From positions 66,370 through 74,946 of the forward strand of contig NVXO02000006.1 of NCBI GenBank assembly GCA_002733945.2: a stretch of 8,577 nucleotides of DNA, written 5' to 3'. How positions within the stretch are numbered: position 1 is the first letter of the stretch; each line of letters begins with the position of its first letter. The translations under genes and the position numbers were made by a program. The notes beneath the pieces were generated by a model, which was given only the letters and a program-made list of their open reading frames with translations, was not told the DNA's origin and ran no database searches. The DNA comes from Sulfurimonas sp. (lineage in GTDB: Bacteria > Campylobacterota > Campylobacteria > Campylobacterales > Sulfurimonadaceae). Shown piece by piece: positions 1 to 6,759 of this stretch.

Positions 1-10
1 GGTTATTATG

Positions 11-16
11 TATAAT
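11..16 (+). promoter_or_regulatory. Candidate -10 box for the c-di-GMP gene
   Basis: A perfect TATAAT hexamer lies 33 bases before the TTG start of the first + strand gene and is directly preceded by TG. Transcription would start near base 22-24 and give a leader of about 25 nt. A -35 element, if any, lies before the window, so only half the promoter can be judged. The surroundings are AT-rich, so a chance match is possible. Confidence 0.45.
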
Positions 17-35
17 AATATAGGTTTACGATTAC

Positions 36-41
36 AAGGAG
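36..41 (+). promoter_or_regulatory. Shine-Dalgarno site that decides a TTG start
   Basis: AAGGAG sits 7 nt upstream of the TTG at 49-51. This ideal spacing is the main reason to accept the non-ATG start. The only nearby ATG (base 8) is in another frame and reaches a stop at 50-52. Confidence 0.75.
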
Positions 42-48
42 TTCTTAT

Positions 49-2190
49 TTGAATGGCATTGATAATAATCAAATTATTTTATCTCAAAAAGATAAAATAA
101 TTGACAAGTATGTATATATAACCACTTCTGATTTATCTGGAAAAATAGTAGATATATCTACTGCATACTTAGAATTAACAGGTTATATAAGAGAAGAAAT
201 CATTGGACAGAACCATAGTATATTTGGTAATCATGACTTAGAAAAATCAGTTATACATCAACTATGGGAAGTACTTCACAAAAATAAAGTTTGGACAGGA
301 GAGTTTAAAAACAATAAGGTTACAGGTGAAGAGTACTGGGTACAATCTGTTGTAGAACCTCTCTATACTGCAGATAATGTCAAGATAGGTTATACCGCTG
401 TTAATCAAGATATTACTAATAAAAAACATCTTGAAGAGTTGTCTATCAAAGACCCTCTCACACTTTTAAGTAACCGTAGATATTTTGATACATTTTTCAA
501 AAGAGAACTTAACCGTGCTAATTGGAACAAAGAGCATTTTGCCCTACTTTTACTTAGTGTGGATTATTATGAAGACTATAAAGATGCTAAAGGACGTTTC
601 TTTGCAGACAAGGCAATTTTACAGATTTCTGATGCTCTCAAAACATGCCTACAAAATAAAACATATGAAATTTTTAAAGTTACAGAACTAGAATTTGCAG
701 TTATTCTCATTAATTATAATGATAATTATATAGAGACATTAAGTACAAAGTTATTAACATCTATTGAGTCTCTTAATATTGTTAACGAAAAAAGCCATAT
801 ATCAGACTTCTTTACCCTCTCTATAGGTGCTGTAAATATTCATACAAAAGATAAGAATTTACACTGCAACGATATTTATAACTTAGCTGACTCAAATCTC
901 TCTAAAGCAAAAAAAAATGGTAGGAACAGTCTTGTACTTGAAATACATGATGCCAAAATTAGTGATTTGAAGAATATAGACTTAGTTAGAAAACTACCAA
1001 ATAGAACCACACTAATCCATGATATTAATCTTTTAGATGAAGAGGCTATGCTTATCATTTTACATATTAGACAGGTTAATATGTTAAAAAATATTTATGG
1101 TTATGATTTTATTGTAAATCTGATTTCAAATAAAGCACAACTTCTTCAAAATATAATTCGTGATGAAGAAGTAACACTCTATACCCTAAATCTAAAAGAA
1201 TTTGCGATTTTAATACCAAATCCTCTCCTTTTTGAAAAGTACTTGCTACTGCTACAGCACTCAATTCTTATGGACAATACTTACCATGTAAACACATCAA
1301 ATGAAGATATAAATGCTGATTTTATAGCTGGGATTGCCTATGGTATATCTCATCTTTTTAACCATGCTGATTTAATTTTACAAGAAACAATTTTAAGTAA
1401 AATAAAATATAAAGTCTATAAGAAGAATCAATCATGCATACAACAAGAAGAAGAGACACTTAAGCGTTTAATGATATATAAACGCGCACTAAATGAAGGT
1501 AAAATTATTCCCTATCTTCAACCCATCGTTGATGCTAAAACAGCTAAAATATTAAAATATGAGGCATTAGCTAGAATAGAAACTGATGATGGGGAAATTA
1601 TCACTCCTTATTATTTTTTAGACTCGGCAAAAGAAGATAAATCATTTGAGTACTTTTCACGTCAAATGATGCAAAAGGTATTTAATATCTATGCACAAAA
1701 TAATATTGATATTTCTATAAATCTTGCATATGAGAACATCACTTCTATTAGTATGGTCAATTATATACGCAATCGTCTTCAAAAGTATGGTGGCAAAGGT
1801 ATAACATTTGAGATACTAGAATCAGAAGATATAACAGATTATGATATTTTACAAAAGTTTATTACCATGATTAAGTCTTATGATTGTAAGGTTGCTATTG
1901 ATGATTTTGGATTAGGGTATTCTAACTTTGCACATATTTTACAGCTAAAGGTTGACTATATAAAAATTGATGGTTCTATCATACAACAACTAACTTACGA
2001 TGAAAATATACAGCATATGCTAAAAGGAATGTTGACCTATGCAAAAAGTGCAGATATAAAAACTATAGCAGAGTTTGTAAGTTCTAAAGAACTTAATGAT
2101 ATAGTCAATGAGCTTGGAATTGATTATATACAAGGTTATTATTATGGTGAGCCAAAAGCACCTCATGAGTATGGATTATTAGTTGAATAA
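49..2190 (+). CDS. PAS - degenerate GGDEF (x2) - EAL protein, predicted c-di-GMP phosphodiesterase
   Basis: This is a 713-residue signalling protein predicted to hydrolyse cyclic di-GMP to pGpG in the cytoplasm; no membrane segment is visible. Residues about 20-128 form a PAS domain of the Aer-like type (SGKI, LTGY, WTGEF, YWVQ, GYTAVNQDIT). A GGDEF-fold domain follows at about 132-298, with DPLT at 135-138 and a KNGRN end at 289-293. Its signature is TELEF at 212-216, so it should not make c-di-GMP. A second, more diverged GGDEF-like domain spans about 310-460 (LPNRTTL at 316-322, NLKEF at 381-385). The EAL domain (about 472-706) keeps E505 (in YEALAR), N558, E588, E591, D618-D619 (DDFG), K639, E675 and Q695. 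From the E588/E591 pair onward their spacing matches the active EAL enzyme RocR as I recall it. It starts with TTG behind a strong Shine-Dalgarno site. The input signal is unknown; flavin or haem in the PAS domain is only a guess. An RDD membrane protein gene overlaps its end. Confidence 0.9.
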   Translation: MNGIDNNQIILSQKDKIIDKYVYITTSDLSGKIVDISTAYLELTGYIREEIIGQNHSIFGNHDLEKSVIHQLWEVLHKNKVWTGEFKNNKVTGEEYWVQSVVEPLYTADNVKIGYTAVNQDITNKKHLEELSIKDPLTLLSNRRYFDTFFKRELNRANWNKEHFALLLLSVDYYEDYKDAKGRFFADKAILQISDALKTCLQNKTYEIFKVTELEFAVILINYNDNYIETLSTKLLTSIESLNIVNEKSHISDFFTLSIGAVNIHTKDKNLHCNDIYNLADSNLSKAKKNGRNSLVLEIHDAKISDLKNIDLVRKLPNRTTLIHDINLLDEEAMLIILHIRQVNMLKNIYGYDFIVNLISNKAQLLQNIIRDEEVTLYTLNLKEFAILIPNPLLFEKYLLLLQHSILMDNTYHVNTSNEDINADFIAGIAYGISHLFNHADLILQETILSKIKYKVYKKNQSCIQQEEETLKRLMIYKRALNEGKIIPYLQPIVDAKTAKILKYEALARIETDDGEIITPYYFLDSAKEDKSFEYFSRQMMQKVFNIYAQNNIDISINLAYENITSISMVNYIRNRLQKYGGKGITFEILESEDITDYDILQKFITMIKSYDCKVAIDDFGLGYSNFAHILQLKVDYIKIDGSIIQQLTYDENIQHMLKGMLTYAKSADIKTIAEFVSSKELNDIVNELGIDYIQGYYYGEPKAPHEYGLLVE

Positions 2191-2683
2191 TGTAAGATAT
2201 GCTGGTTTTACTATTCGTTTTATTGCCTCACTGCTTGATACAGTTTTTTTAGCACTTCCTATTGGAATTCTTATCTATTTTTTAAGTGATGGTAACTGGT
2301 TTGACTTCTCACAGTATGAACACAATGTTATGATGGCTATGAGTGGGAATACTCATGCCCTTGACTCTATGCCTAACACTTCATTACGATGGGAATTACT
2401 CTTTGAAGTTTCAGTCTTACTTATCACAATGTTATTTTGGAAAAGGTACAAGGGTGCTACACCTGGGAAAAGGTTTGTACATATAAAAATTGTCGATGCT
2501 AAAAGTTTTAAAGACATAAACAACACACAAGCAATAACACGCTCTTTTGGTTATATAGCCTCTACATTTTCGTTTCTTATAGGTTTTATTATGGTAGCGA
2601 TAAGAGACGACAAACGTGGTCTTCATGACCTCTTAGCAGGAACAGTAGTTATTTATGAAGATGAGTTAGCTTTTAAAGTCTAA
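2183..2683 (+). CDS. RDD family membrane protein
   Basis: This is a 166-residue inner-membrane protein with the RDD domain layout. R12 and D19 lie in or next to the first hydrophobic helix (about 12-34). A second helix spans about 71-86, followed by the family TPGK motif at 93-96. A third helix spans about 122-140, and the typical end DDKRGLHDLLAGT is at 142-154. The family's function is poorly known; some members have been linked to transport or ion exchange, and nothing here narrows that down. The TTG start is forced: a TAG stop lies immediately upstream in frame, and the next in-frame Met codons fall past the first membrane helix. It overlaps the end of the EAL gene by 8 bases and has no clear Shine-Dalgarno site, so translation probably depends on coupling to the upstream gene. 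A perfect inverted repeat covers its stop codon. Confidence 0.85.
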   Translation: MNNVRYAGFTIRFIASLLDTVFLALPIGILIYFLSDGNWFDFSQYEHNVMMAMSGNTHALDSMPNTSLRWELLFEVSVLLITMLFWKRYKGATPGKRFVHIKIVDAKSFKDINNTQAITRSFGYIASTFSFLIGFIMVAIRDDKRGLHDLLAGTVVIYEDELAFKV

Positions 2684-2688
2684 CTCAT
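2661..2688. repeat. 9-bp perfect inverted repeat over the RDD stop codon
   Basis: ATGAGTTAG (2661-2669) is mirrored exactly by CTAACTCAT (2680-2688) around a 10-base AT-rich centre. The last codons and TAA of the RDD gene lie inside it. No T-tract follows on either strand, so it is not a standard intrinsic terminator. It could act as a 3'-end stabilising or barrier hairpin for the two converging transcripts. Confidence 0.6.
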
Positions 2689-2742
2689 GTATCATACCAA
2701 CTGTACTCTCAGTCATTTTGGCAAACAACTCATCTCATTTTT

Positions 2743-2764
2743 CAAAATTTAATTTTGATTTTTT
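2743..2764 (+). terminator. Weak candidate terminator for the + strand pair
   Basis: CAAAATT / AATTTTG arms around one base (2743-2757) are followed by six T (2759-2764). The stem is almost all A-T and the loop would have to open to at least three bases, so its strength is doubtful. The position, between two converging operons, is what one would expect of a terminator. Confidence 0.3.
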
Positions 2765-2788
2765 CACCAATAAGAACTTCTAAGGGAC

Positions 2789-3538
2789 TTACTCTTCAAC
2801 TATAAAAAAGCTATCCACACTTATGTTTTTAAATGCAGAGTTAAGAGAAGTGAACAGTTGGGGAAAATCTATTTCCATTTTCGCTAACATCTGTTTAGTG
2901 TTTTCTCTTGCATGCGGCATTTTTACATCAAAACGCATAGCAGGACAAGCCTCATCGCCAATAGCATCTATCTCATTATCAACTACAAAAGCACGAAGTT
3001 GGCGTTCACGCATCTGAATGAGTGGACGAATAACTATAAGCCCATTTGCTGCCGTATATTTTGGTGCTAAACTTCTCATCTGGCCATTATAAATAAAGTT
3101 CATAAAAAAACTCTCAGCTGCATCATCAAGGTGATGTCCAAGAGCTACTTTATTACAGCCTAGTTCTAAAGCTACTGAATAAAGATAACCTCTTCTCATA
3201 CGAGAGAAAAAACTACAAAAAGAGGAATTCTTACGAATCTTTTCTTTTGCAAGCTCATATGTCTGAGTATCTTTTATGATATGTTTAATGCCATTCTCTT
3301 CACAATGTTTTGCAAGAGCTGAGTAGTCTTCTCCCATTCCATAAGAGATCGTCACAGCAATAAACTCAAACTCAAAAGGAGCACGACGCTGTTGCTCTTT
3401 CATAGCATGAATCATAGTAAGTGAATCCTTACCTCCTGAGAGACCTACAAGTATCTTATCACCCTCTTGTATAAGTTTAAACTCCGCATTAGTCTTACCA
3501 AGTTTTGACATGATTTTTTTAGAGAGTTTGATACCCAT
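2789..3538 (-). CDS. ttcA: TtcA-family tRNA thiolation ATPase (PP-loop), atypical iron-sulfur motif
   Basis: This 249-residue PP-loop ATPase resembles TtcA, which adenylates and thiolates cytidine 32 of some tRNAs. The PP-loop SGGKDS is at 34-39. The family segments SRMRRGYLY (112-120), LGHHLDDA (133-140) and VIRPL (169-173) are all recognisable. TtcA proteins bind a [4Fe-4S] cluster with a CxxC pair plus a later Cys. Here the pair reads C108-S-F-F111, so the second Cys is Phe, while the later Cys appears to survive as C198 (EACP). Cluster binding, and therefore the exact tRNA product, is uncertain. The phylum may carry a diverged subfamily. It is the last gene of the operon, and its ATG overlaps the mtnN stop by one base (TAATG). 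A TilS-like role is less likely because the C-terminal motifs match TtcA better. Confidence 0.8.
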   Translation of the reverse strand: MGIKLSKKIMSKLGKTNAEFKLIQEGDKILVGLSGGKDSLTMIHAMKEQQRRAPFEFEFIAVTISYGMGEDYSALAKHCEENGIKHIIKDTQTYELAKEKIRKNSSFCSFFSRMRRGYLYSVALELGCNKVALGHHLDDAAESFFMNFIYNGQMRSLAPKYTAANGLIVIRPLIQMRERQLRAFVVDNEIDAIGDEACPAMRFDVKMPHARENTKQMLAKMEIDFPQLFTSLNSAFKNISVDSFFIVEE

Positions 3539-4236
3539 TATTTGCTAATTACCTTATCAACCATTTTCATAATAAATTCTGCTGAGATAATTGCACTTGA
3601 TTCCATAAACTCATCAAATGAAAAACTTGCATCCGTATCTGCTGTGTCACTAATAGCACGAAGAATGAAAAAAGGCACATTTAGTGCATTACAAACAACA
3701 GCAACACTTCCACCCTCCATCTCTAAAGCATCAGCATTAAAATGTTTCACGATATTTGCTTTGATTTTTTCATCATGAACAAACTGATCTCCTGTAGCTA
3801 TAACACCTTCAACAACAGTTTTTCCAAGCTCATTTGCTACTTCTTTTGAAAGTGCTAGCAAGTCTTTGTCTGTCTCAACAAATACAGAGCCCTCTGGAAC
3901 ATAACCCATAGGATGACCAAACGCAGTGATATCTAAATCATGTTGAGAAAGTTTCGTAGCTACAATTAAATCACCAATTTTTAAAGATGGATTTATCCCA
4001 CCAGCAACCCCGGAAAAAAGAAGTACATCACAAGCAAAATGCTCTATCATTGTTGTCGCAGTAAGAGTTGAGAAAACTTTTCCAATTTTTGAGTATGCAA
4101 CAACTAACTCTACACCATTATATGTTGCTTCATAGTATTTGTTACCTGCATACTCTGTTGTTTTATATTCACCCAATTTTTCTAGTATTGGAGCCACTTC
4201 TTCAGGCATTGCACCCATAATTGCTATTTTATTCAT
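3538..4236 (-). CDS. mtnN: 5'-methylthioadenosine/S-adenosylhomocysteine (aminofutalosine) nucleosidase
   Basis: This 232-residue cytosolic enzyme cleaves the N-glycosidic bond of methylthioadenosine and S-adenosylhomocysteine, releasing adenine. The length equals that of E. coli MtnN, and the three key residues fall at the same numbers: E12 (AMPEE), E174 (LEMEG) and D197 (AISDTAD). The phosphorylase-fold glycine stretch SGVAGG is at 75-80 and the ATGDQF segment at 147-152. In Campylobacterota the same enzyme also splits 6-amino-6-deoxyfutalosine in the futalosine route to menaquinone (the MqnB step), so it probably serves both purposes here; this is family knowledge, not visible in the sequence. 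The ATG start is preceded by AGAGG at a good distance. One base separates it from the upstream amidohydrolase, and its stop overlaps the ttcA-like start. Confidence 0.95.
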   Translation of the reverse strand: MNKIAIMGAMPEEVAPILEKLGEYKTTEYAGNKYYEATYNGVELVVAYSKIGKVFSTLTATTMIEHFACDVLLFSGVAGGINPSLKIGDLIVATKLSQHDLDITAFGHPMGYVPEGSVFVETDKDLLALSKEVANELGKTVVEGVIATGDQFVHDEKIKANIVKHFNADALEMEGGSVAVVCNALNVPFFILRAISDTADTDASFSFDEFMESSAIISAEFIMKMVDKVISK

Positions 4237-4237
4237 T

Positions 4238-4954
4238 TTAAACCTCTACTGTTTTTATTATTTTTTTAAAGTTATCTTGTTGATGGTGTATATTGCCTAA
4301 CTCATCAACTATGCAAGAACCGCCCCAAAATCCGAGTCCATCTTCAAAACCTACACGATTGACAAAGATAAGTTTAGCTGAGCACTCTTTTGCTACAGTT
4401 TTTATAATATTATACCACTGCGTTTGTATTGCTAAACCATCATCACTAAATCCCCTAGCAGGAGAAGCCACAAGAGCTATAATAATATCAGGATTTTGTT
4501 CTATGAGGTCATGATGTACATTTTTATGCCAAAGGTCTTCACAGATAACCATAGATATTGATTTTCCATCAACTGAAAAACTCTCGAAGGTATCACCTGC
4601 TTCAAAATAACGAGCTTCTTCAAACATTCCATAATTTGGAAGATGTACCTTGTTATGTCTACTTATAAACTCACCCTTAGCGAAGTAAAGAGCTGCATTT
4701 CTAAAATGACCCTCACCTTTAAACGCAGTACCAACAACTATATCTATATCTTTACTCAAATTTCTAAGTACACTTAACTCATCAAGACTCCAAGCATCTT
4801 CACTCAGTTTGTCTTGAAGCATGTACCCACTTAAGGAAAGTTCAGGAAAAACTATCAAGTCACTACTATCTTTAACACTATTTATAGTTTTGATTGTATC
4901 AGCTAAGTTAGTTCTATTTAACTTAGGTGATATTTGGGCGAGTGTAACTCTCAT
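4238..4954 (-). CDS. Nitrilase-superfamily carbon-nitrogen hydrolase
   Basis: This 238-residue amidohydrolase has the complete Glu-Lys-Cys catalytic triad: E38 (FPELSLSGY), K102 (HNKVHLPNYG) and C138 (VICEDLW). A second conserved glutamate lies in FEEARYF (111-117). The segments from HNKVHLPNYG to ICEDLW and WGGSCIVDELG (210-220) look more like the glutaminase domain of glutamine-dependent NAD synthetases than like aliphatic nitrilases. The protein ends after this domain, with no synthetase part in the window. It might supply ammonia to a partner or act as an omega-amidase; such amidases occur in methionine salvage, which would fit the adjacent mtnN. The substrate cannot be read from the sequence. 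Single-base gaps separate it from fabD and mtnN, so it is surely co-transcribed with them. Confidence 0.85.
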   Translation of the reverse strand: MRVTLAQISPKLNRTNLADTIKTINSVKDSSDLIVFPELSLSGYMLQDKLSEDAWSLDELSVLRNLSKDIDIVVGTAFKGEGHFRNAALYFAKGEFISRHNKVHLPNYGMFEEARYFEAGDTFESFSVDGKSISMVICEDLWHKNVHHDLIEQNPDIIIALVASPARGFSDDGLAIQTQWYNIIKTVAKECSAKLIFVNRVGFEDGLGFWGGSCIVDELGNIHHQQDNFKKIIKTVEV

Positions 4955-4955
4955 A

Positions 4956-5894
4956 TTATGAGCAGATTTCCTCTTTGACTTTTTCTAAAGATGCCATATC
5001 AGAGATATTTAATGTTTTTAACTCTTTTGCAATTCTTCGATTAAGACCCTTAAGTGTAATACCGTTTCCAAACTCTATCGCCATATCAAGTTCAGGTGCT
5101 ACAGCTAAAATAGACTGCTTGTACTTTACAGGTTTAACAAGTTGATCTTTAAGAAGAGCAACGGCCTGCTCTTTTGAAGAGTATTTCTCAGTAGTTACAT
5201 TTGATATGATAGGAGCACAAAAGTCATCTTTAACCATATCCCTCATTAACTCAGCTAAAGGCTCTTGAGCTGCACTTAAAAGCTCACAATGAGATGCTAC
5301 TGACATATCAAGTAAGATGGCATGTTTTGCCCCAGCATCTTTAAAAGTCTGCTCTAGCGCGGCTAAATCATCTTTAATTCCGGCAACAACTAGTTGACCA
5401 TCTTGATTATAGTTTGCTGGCCATACTTTCTTACCTGTGTTTAAAGCATCAGAACATACTTTTTCAACACTTTCATCGTCAAGTCCAACTAAAACCATCA
5501 TACCTGCGTTTACACCATTACATGCTTCTTGCATAAATGAACCACGTTTATGTACTAGCTCAATAGCATCAACATAATCAATAGCTCCGCTTGCACATAA
5601 AGCTGAGAACTCACCTAAAGAGTGGCCTAAAAACATAGTTGGTTTAACATCTGGACAAGCATCAGTAAAAAGTTTATAAGCTATCATCTGTACTAATAGA
5701 ATGGCAGGCTGAGTATAAGCTGTTTGACCTAGTTTATCATTTTCTTCAAAAATCAACTCTTTAAAATCAACACCTATTCTCTCTCCAGCTTTAGCGAACA
5801 TTTCCCTAGCTACTTCACTGTTTTCGTAAAAATCTTTCCCCATTCCAACTGCCTGAGAACCTTGTCCTGCAAAAATCATTGCTATTTTACTCAT
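4956..5894 (-). CDS. fabD: Malonyl-CoA:ACP transacylase
   Basis: This 312-residue enzyme moves malonyl from CoA to acyl carrier protein, supplying the extender unit for fatty-acid synthesis. The motifs are in the usual places: FAGQGSQ at 8-14 (oxyanion-hole glutamine Q11), the nucleophile S92 in GHSLGEFSA, R117 (HKRGSFMQ) that binds the malonyl carboxylate, the catalytic H202 in SVASH, and Q251. The length is typical for FabD. The ATG is preceded by AAGGA six bases upstream (5901-5905). The 91-bp leader to the preceding gene is the longest gap inside the operon and is rich in palindromes, so fabD and the genes after it may have their own control point. The fabD-mtnN neighbourhood recurs in Helicobacter and Campylobacter as I recall. 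Confidence 0.97.
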   Translation of the reverse strand: MSKIAMIFAGQGSQAVGMGKDFYENSEVAREMFAKAGERIGVDFKELIFEENDKLGQTAYTQPAILLVQMIAYKLFTDACPDVKPTMFLGHSLGEFSALCASGAIDYVDAIELVHKRGSFMQEACNGVNAGMMVLVGLDDESVEKVCSDALNTGKKVWPANYNQDGQLVVAGIKDDLAALEQTFKDAGAKHAILLDMSVASHCELLSAAQEPLAELMRDMVKDDFCAPIISNVTTEKYSSKEQAVALLKDQLVKPVKYKQSILAVAPELDMAIEFGNGITLKGLNRRIAKELKTLNISDMASLEKVKEEICS

Positions 5895-5985
5895 TTATTT
5901 TCCTTTGCTTAAACTCACTCTTTAGCCAAAAGCTATGAGTAGAGTTTTAGTACTTCCTTGGAAGTTTCTTTTACCCCGTAGGGAA
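5895..5985 (-). promoter_or_regulatory. Palindrome-rich leader of fabD
   Basis: Read on the - strand, this spacer can form three successive hairpins before the fabD Shine-Dalgarno site. The first is CCC-TACG-GGG (5974-5983), a C(UACG)G tetraloop in RNA. The second has ACTTC/GAAGT arms (5952-5965). The third is ACTCA+TAGC paired with GCTA+TGAGT (5913-5940), with a 5-base bulge. Alternatively, GTAGTTCC (5981-5988) can pair with GGAAGTAC (5950-5957) with one mismatch, so two exclusive folds are possible. No T-tract follows any stem, so it is not an ordinary terminator. It may be a processing site, an mRNA control element or a dispersed genomic repeat. Confidence 0.5.
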
Positions 5986-6759
5986 CTACAAATAATCCTT
6001 ATTATCAGCTATCTTTTTTCTTAATGTATTTCTATTTAAGCCAAGTTTATCAGATAACTGTAACTGTGACCCAAATCTATCTAGTCCTGCTCTAATTAAA
6101 GGCACTTCATAAAGGTAGAGATATTTTCTATAATCACTTTGAGAGCCTATTTTTTCATGTAAATAATTCTCAATAATTTGCATTAGTTCTTTATCTTGAA
6201 TATCTTGATGTAAATAACTCACCATAACTTGACGCTTTAATGATTTGGCATTTTGACTTAAATCAGGTGTAAACTCAGCTAAATCAACTTTTTCTTTACC
6301 ACCAAAAAGTGTTACTGCCTCTACTTCAAATAATTTTATTAATAATTCTACATCTTCTTTACGATTTTCTAAAGATGGAATATCAAATTTAACGCTAAAT
6401 AAATCATCAATAAATTCATTTGAAAAAGTTTGTTTAGATGTGGCTACAACTCTAACTTGTTTTTCTTTAATAGTTTGTATAAGGCGTGTAAGGTTTGGAG
6501 AATTTTCAATGTTAGTAATGATGAGTTCACTACAACTGTCAAGACTGACAAGTAACTCATCAAAATGTAATGCATCTACAATAGATGCATCTGGAAGTAT
6601 AAATGAAGCTAAACACTTTTTACCAACCCCTACTTCACCCATAATTAAGGCATTAACATTTAAGGTTTTTAAAAGTGTGGCTGTTTTAAGAGCCTGATAT
6701 GAAGCTTCTGAGGCAGTTACAAAATTAGTGGCAACCACAACCTGTTCCACAGCTTTCAC
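5986..6759 (-). CDS. Truncated NtrC-like AAA+ / Fis-type helix-turn-helix DNA-binding protein
   Basis: This 257-residue cytosolic protein resembles a cut-down sigma-54 activator. About residues 11-145 follow the AAA+ fold of NtrC-type regulators: a Walker A GEVGVGKK at 41-48 and a FDIPSLENRKEDV stretch at 125-137, equivalent to the LPPLReRxeDI segment. The signature GAFTGA loop that contacts sigma-54 is missing, because only about 35 residues lie between Walker A and the Walker B position. That position reads LIITNIE (79-85), without the usual Asp-Glu. A Fis-type helix-turn-helix closes the protein (about 217-250, ending GLNRNTLRKKI). It therefore probably binds DNA but should not activate sigma-54 polymerase; the target is unknown. 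The start is uncertain: GTG at 6759 has GAGG directly against it, whereas GTG at 6750 has the same GAGG nine bases upstream and may be the true start. Either choice overlaps the end of slyD (35 or 26 bases). Confidence 0.75.
   Translation of the reverse strand: MKAVEQVVVATNFVTASEASYQALKTATLLKTLNVNALIMGEVGVGKKCLASFILPDASIVDALHFDELLVSLDSCSELIITNIENSPNLTRLIQTIKEKQVRVVATSKQTFSNEFIDDLFSVKFDIPSLENRKEDVELLIKLFEVEAVTLFGGKEKVDLAEFTPDLSQNAKSLKRQVMVSYLHQDIQDKELMQIIENYLHEKIGSQSDYRKYLYLYEVPLIRAGLDRFGSQLQLSDKLGLNRNTLRKKIADNKDYL

Noticed and set aside
8..52. ATG at base 8 with a 14-codon frame, considered as a leader peptide or alternative start
   Set aside because: It is out of frame with the EAL gene, overlaps the probable -10 box, and would lie before the expected transcription start.
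876..1058. 60-residue reading frame on the - strand inside the GGDEF/EAL gene
   Set aside because: It lies entirely opposite a well-supported gene, has no ribosome site or recognisable motif, and has the composition expected of an antisense shadow.
2432..2626. 64-residue - strand frame opposite the RDD gene
   Set aside because: Its apparent Cys/Tyr/Lys-rich sequence is the antisense of the RDD coding sequence, which carries the conserved TPGK and DDKRGLHDLLAG motifs.
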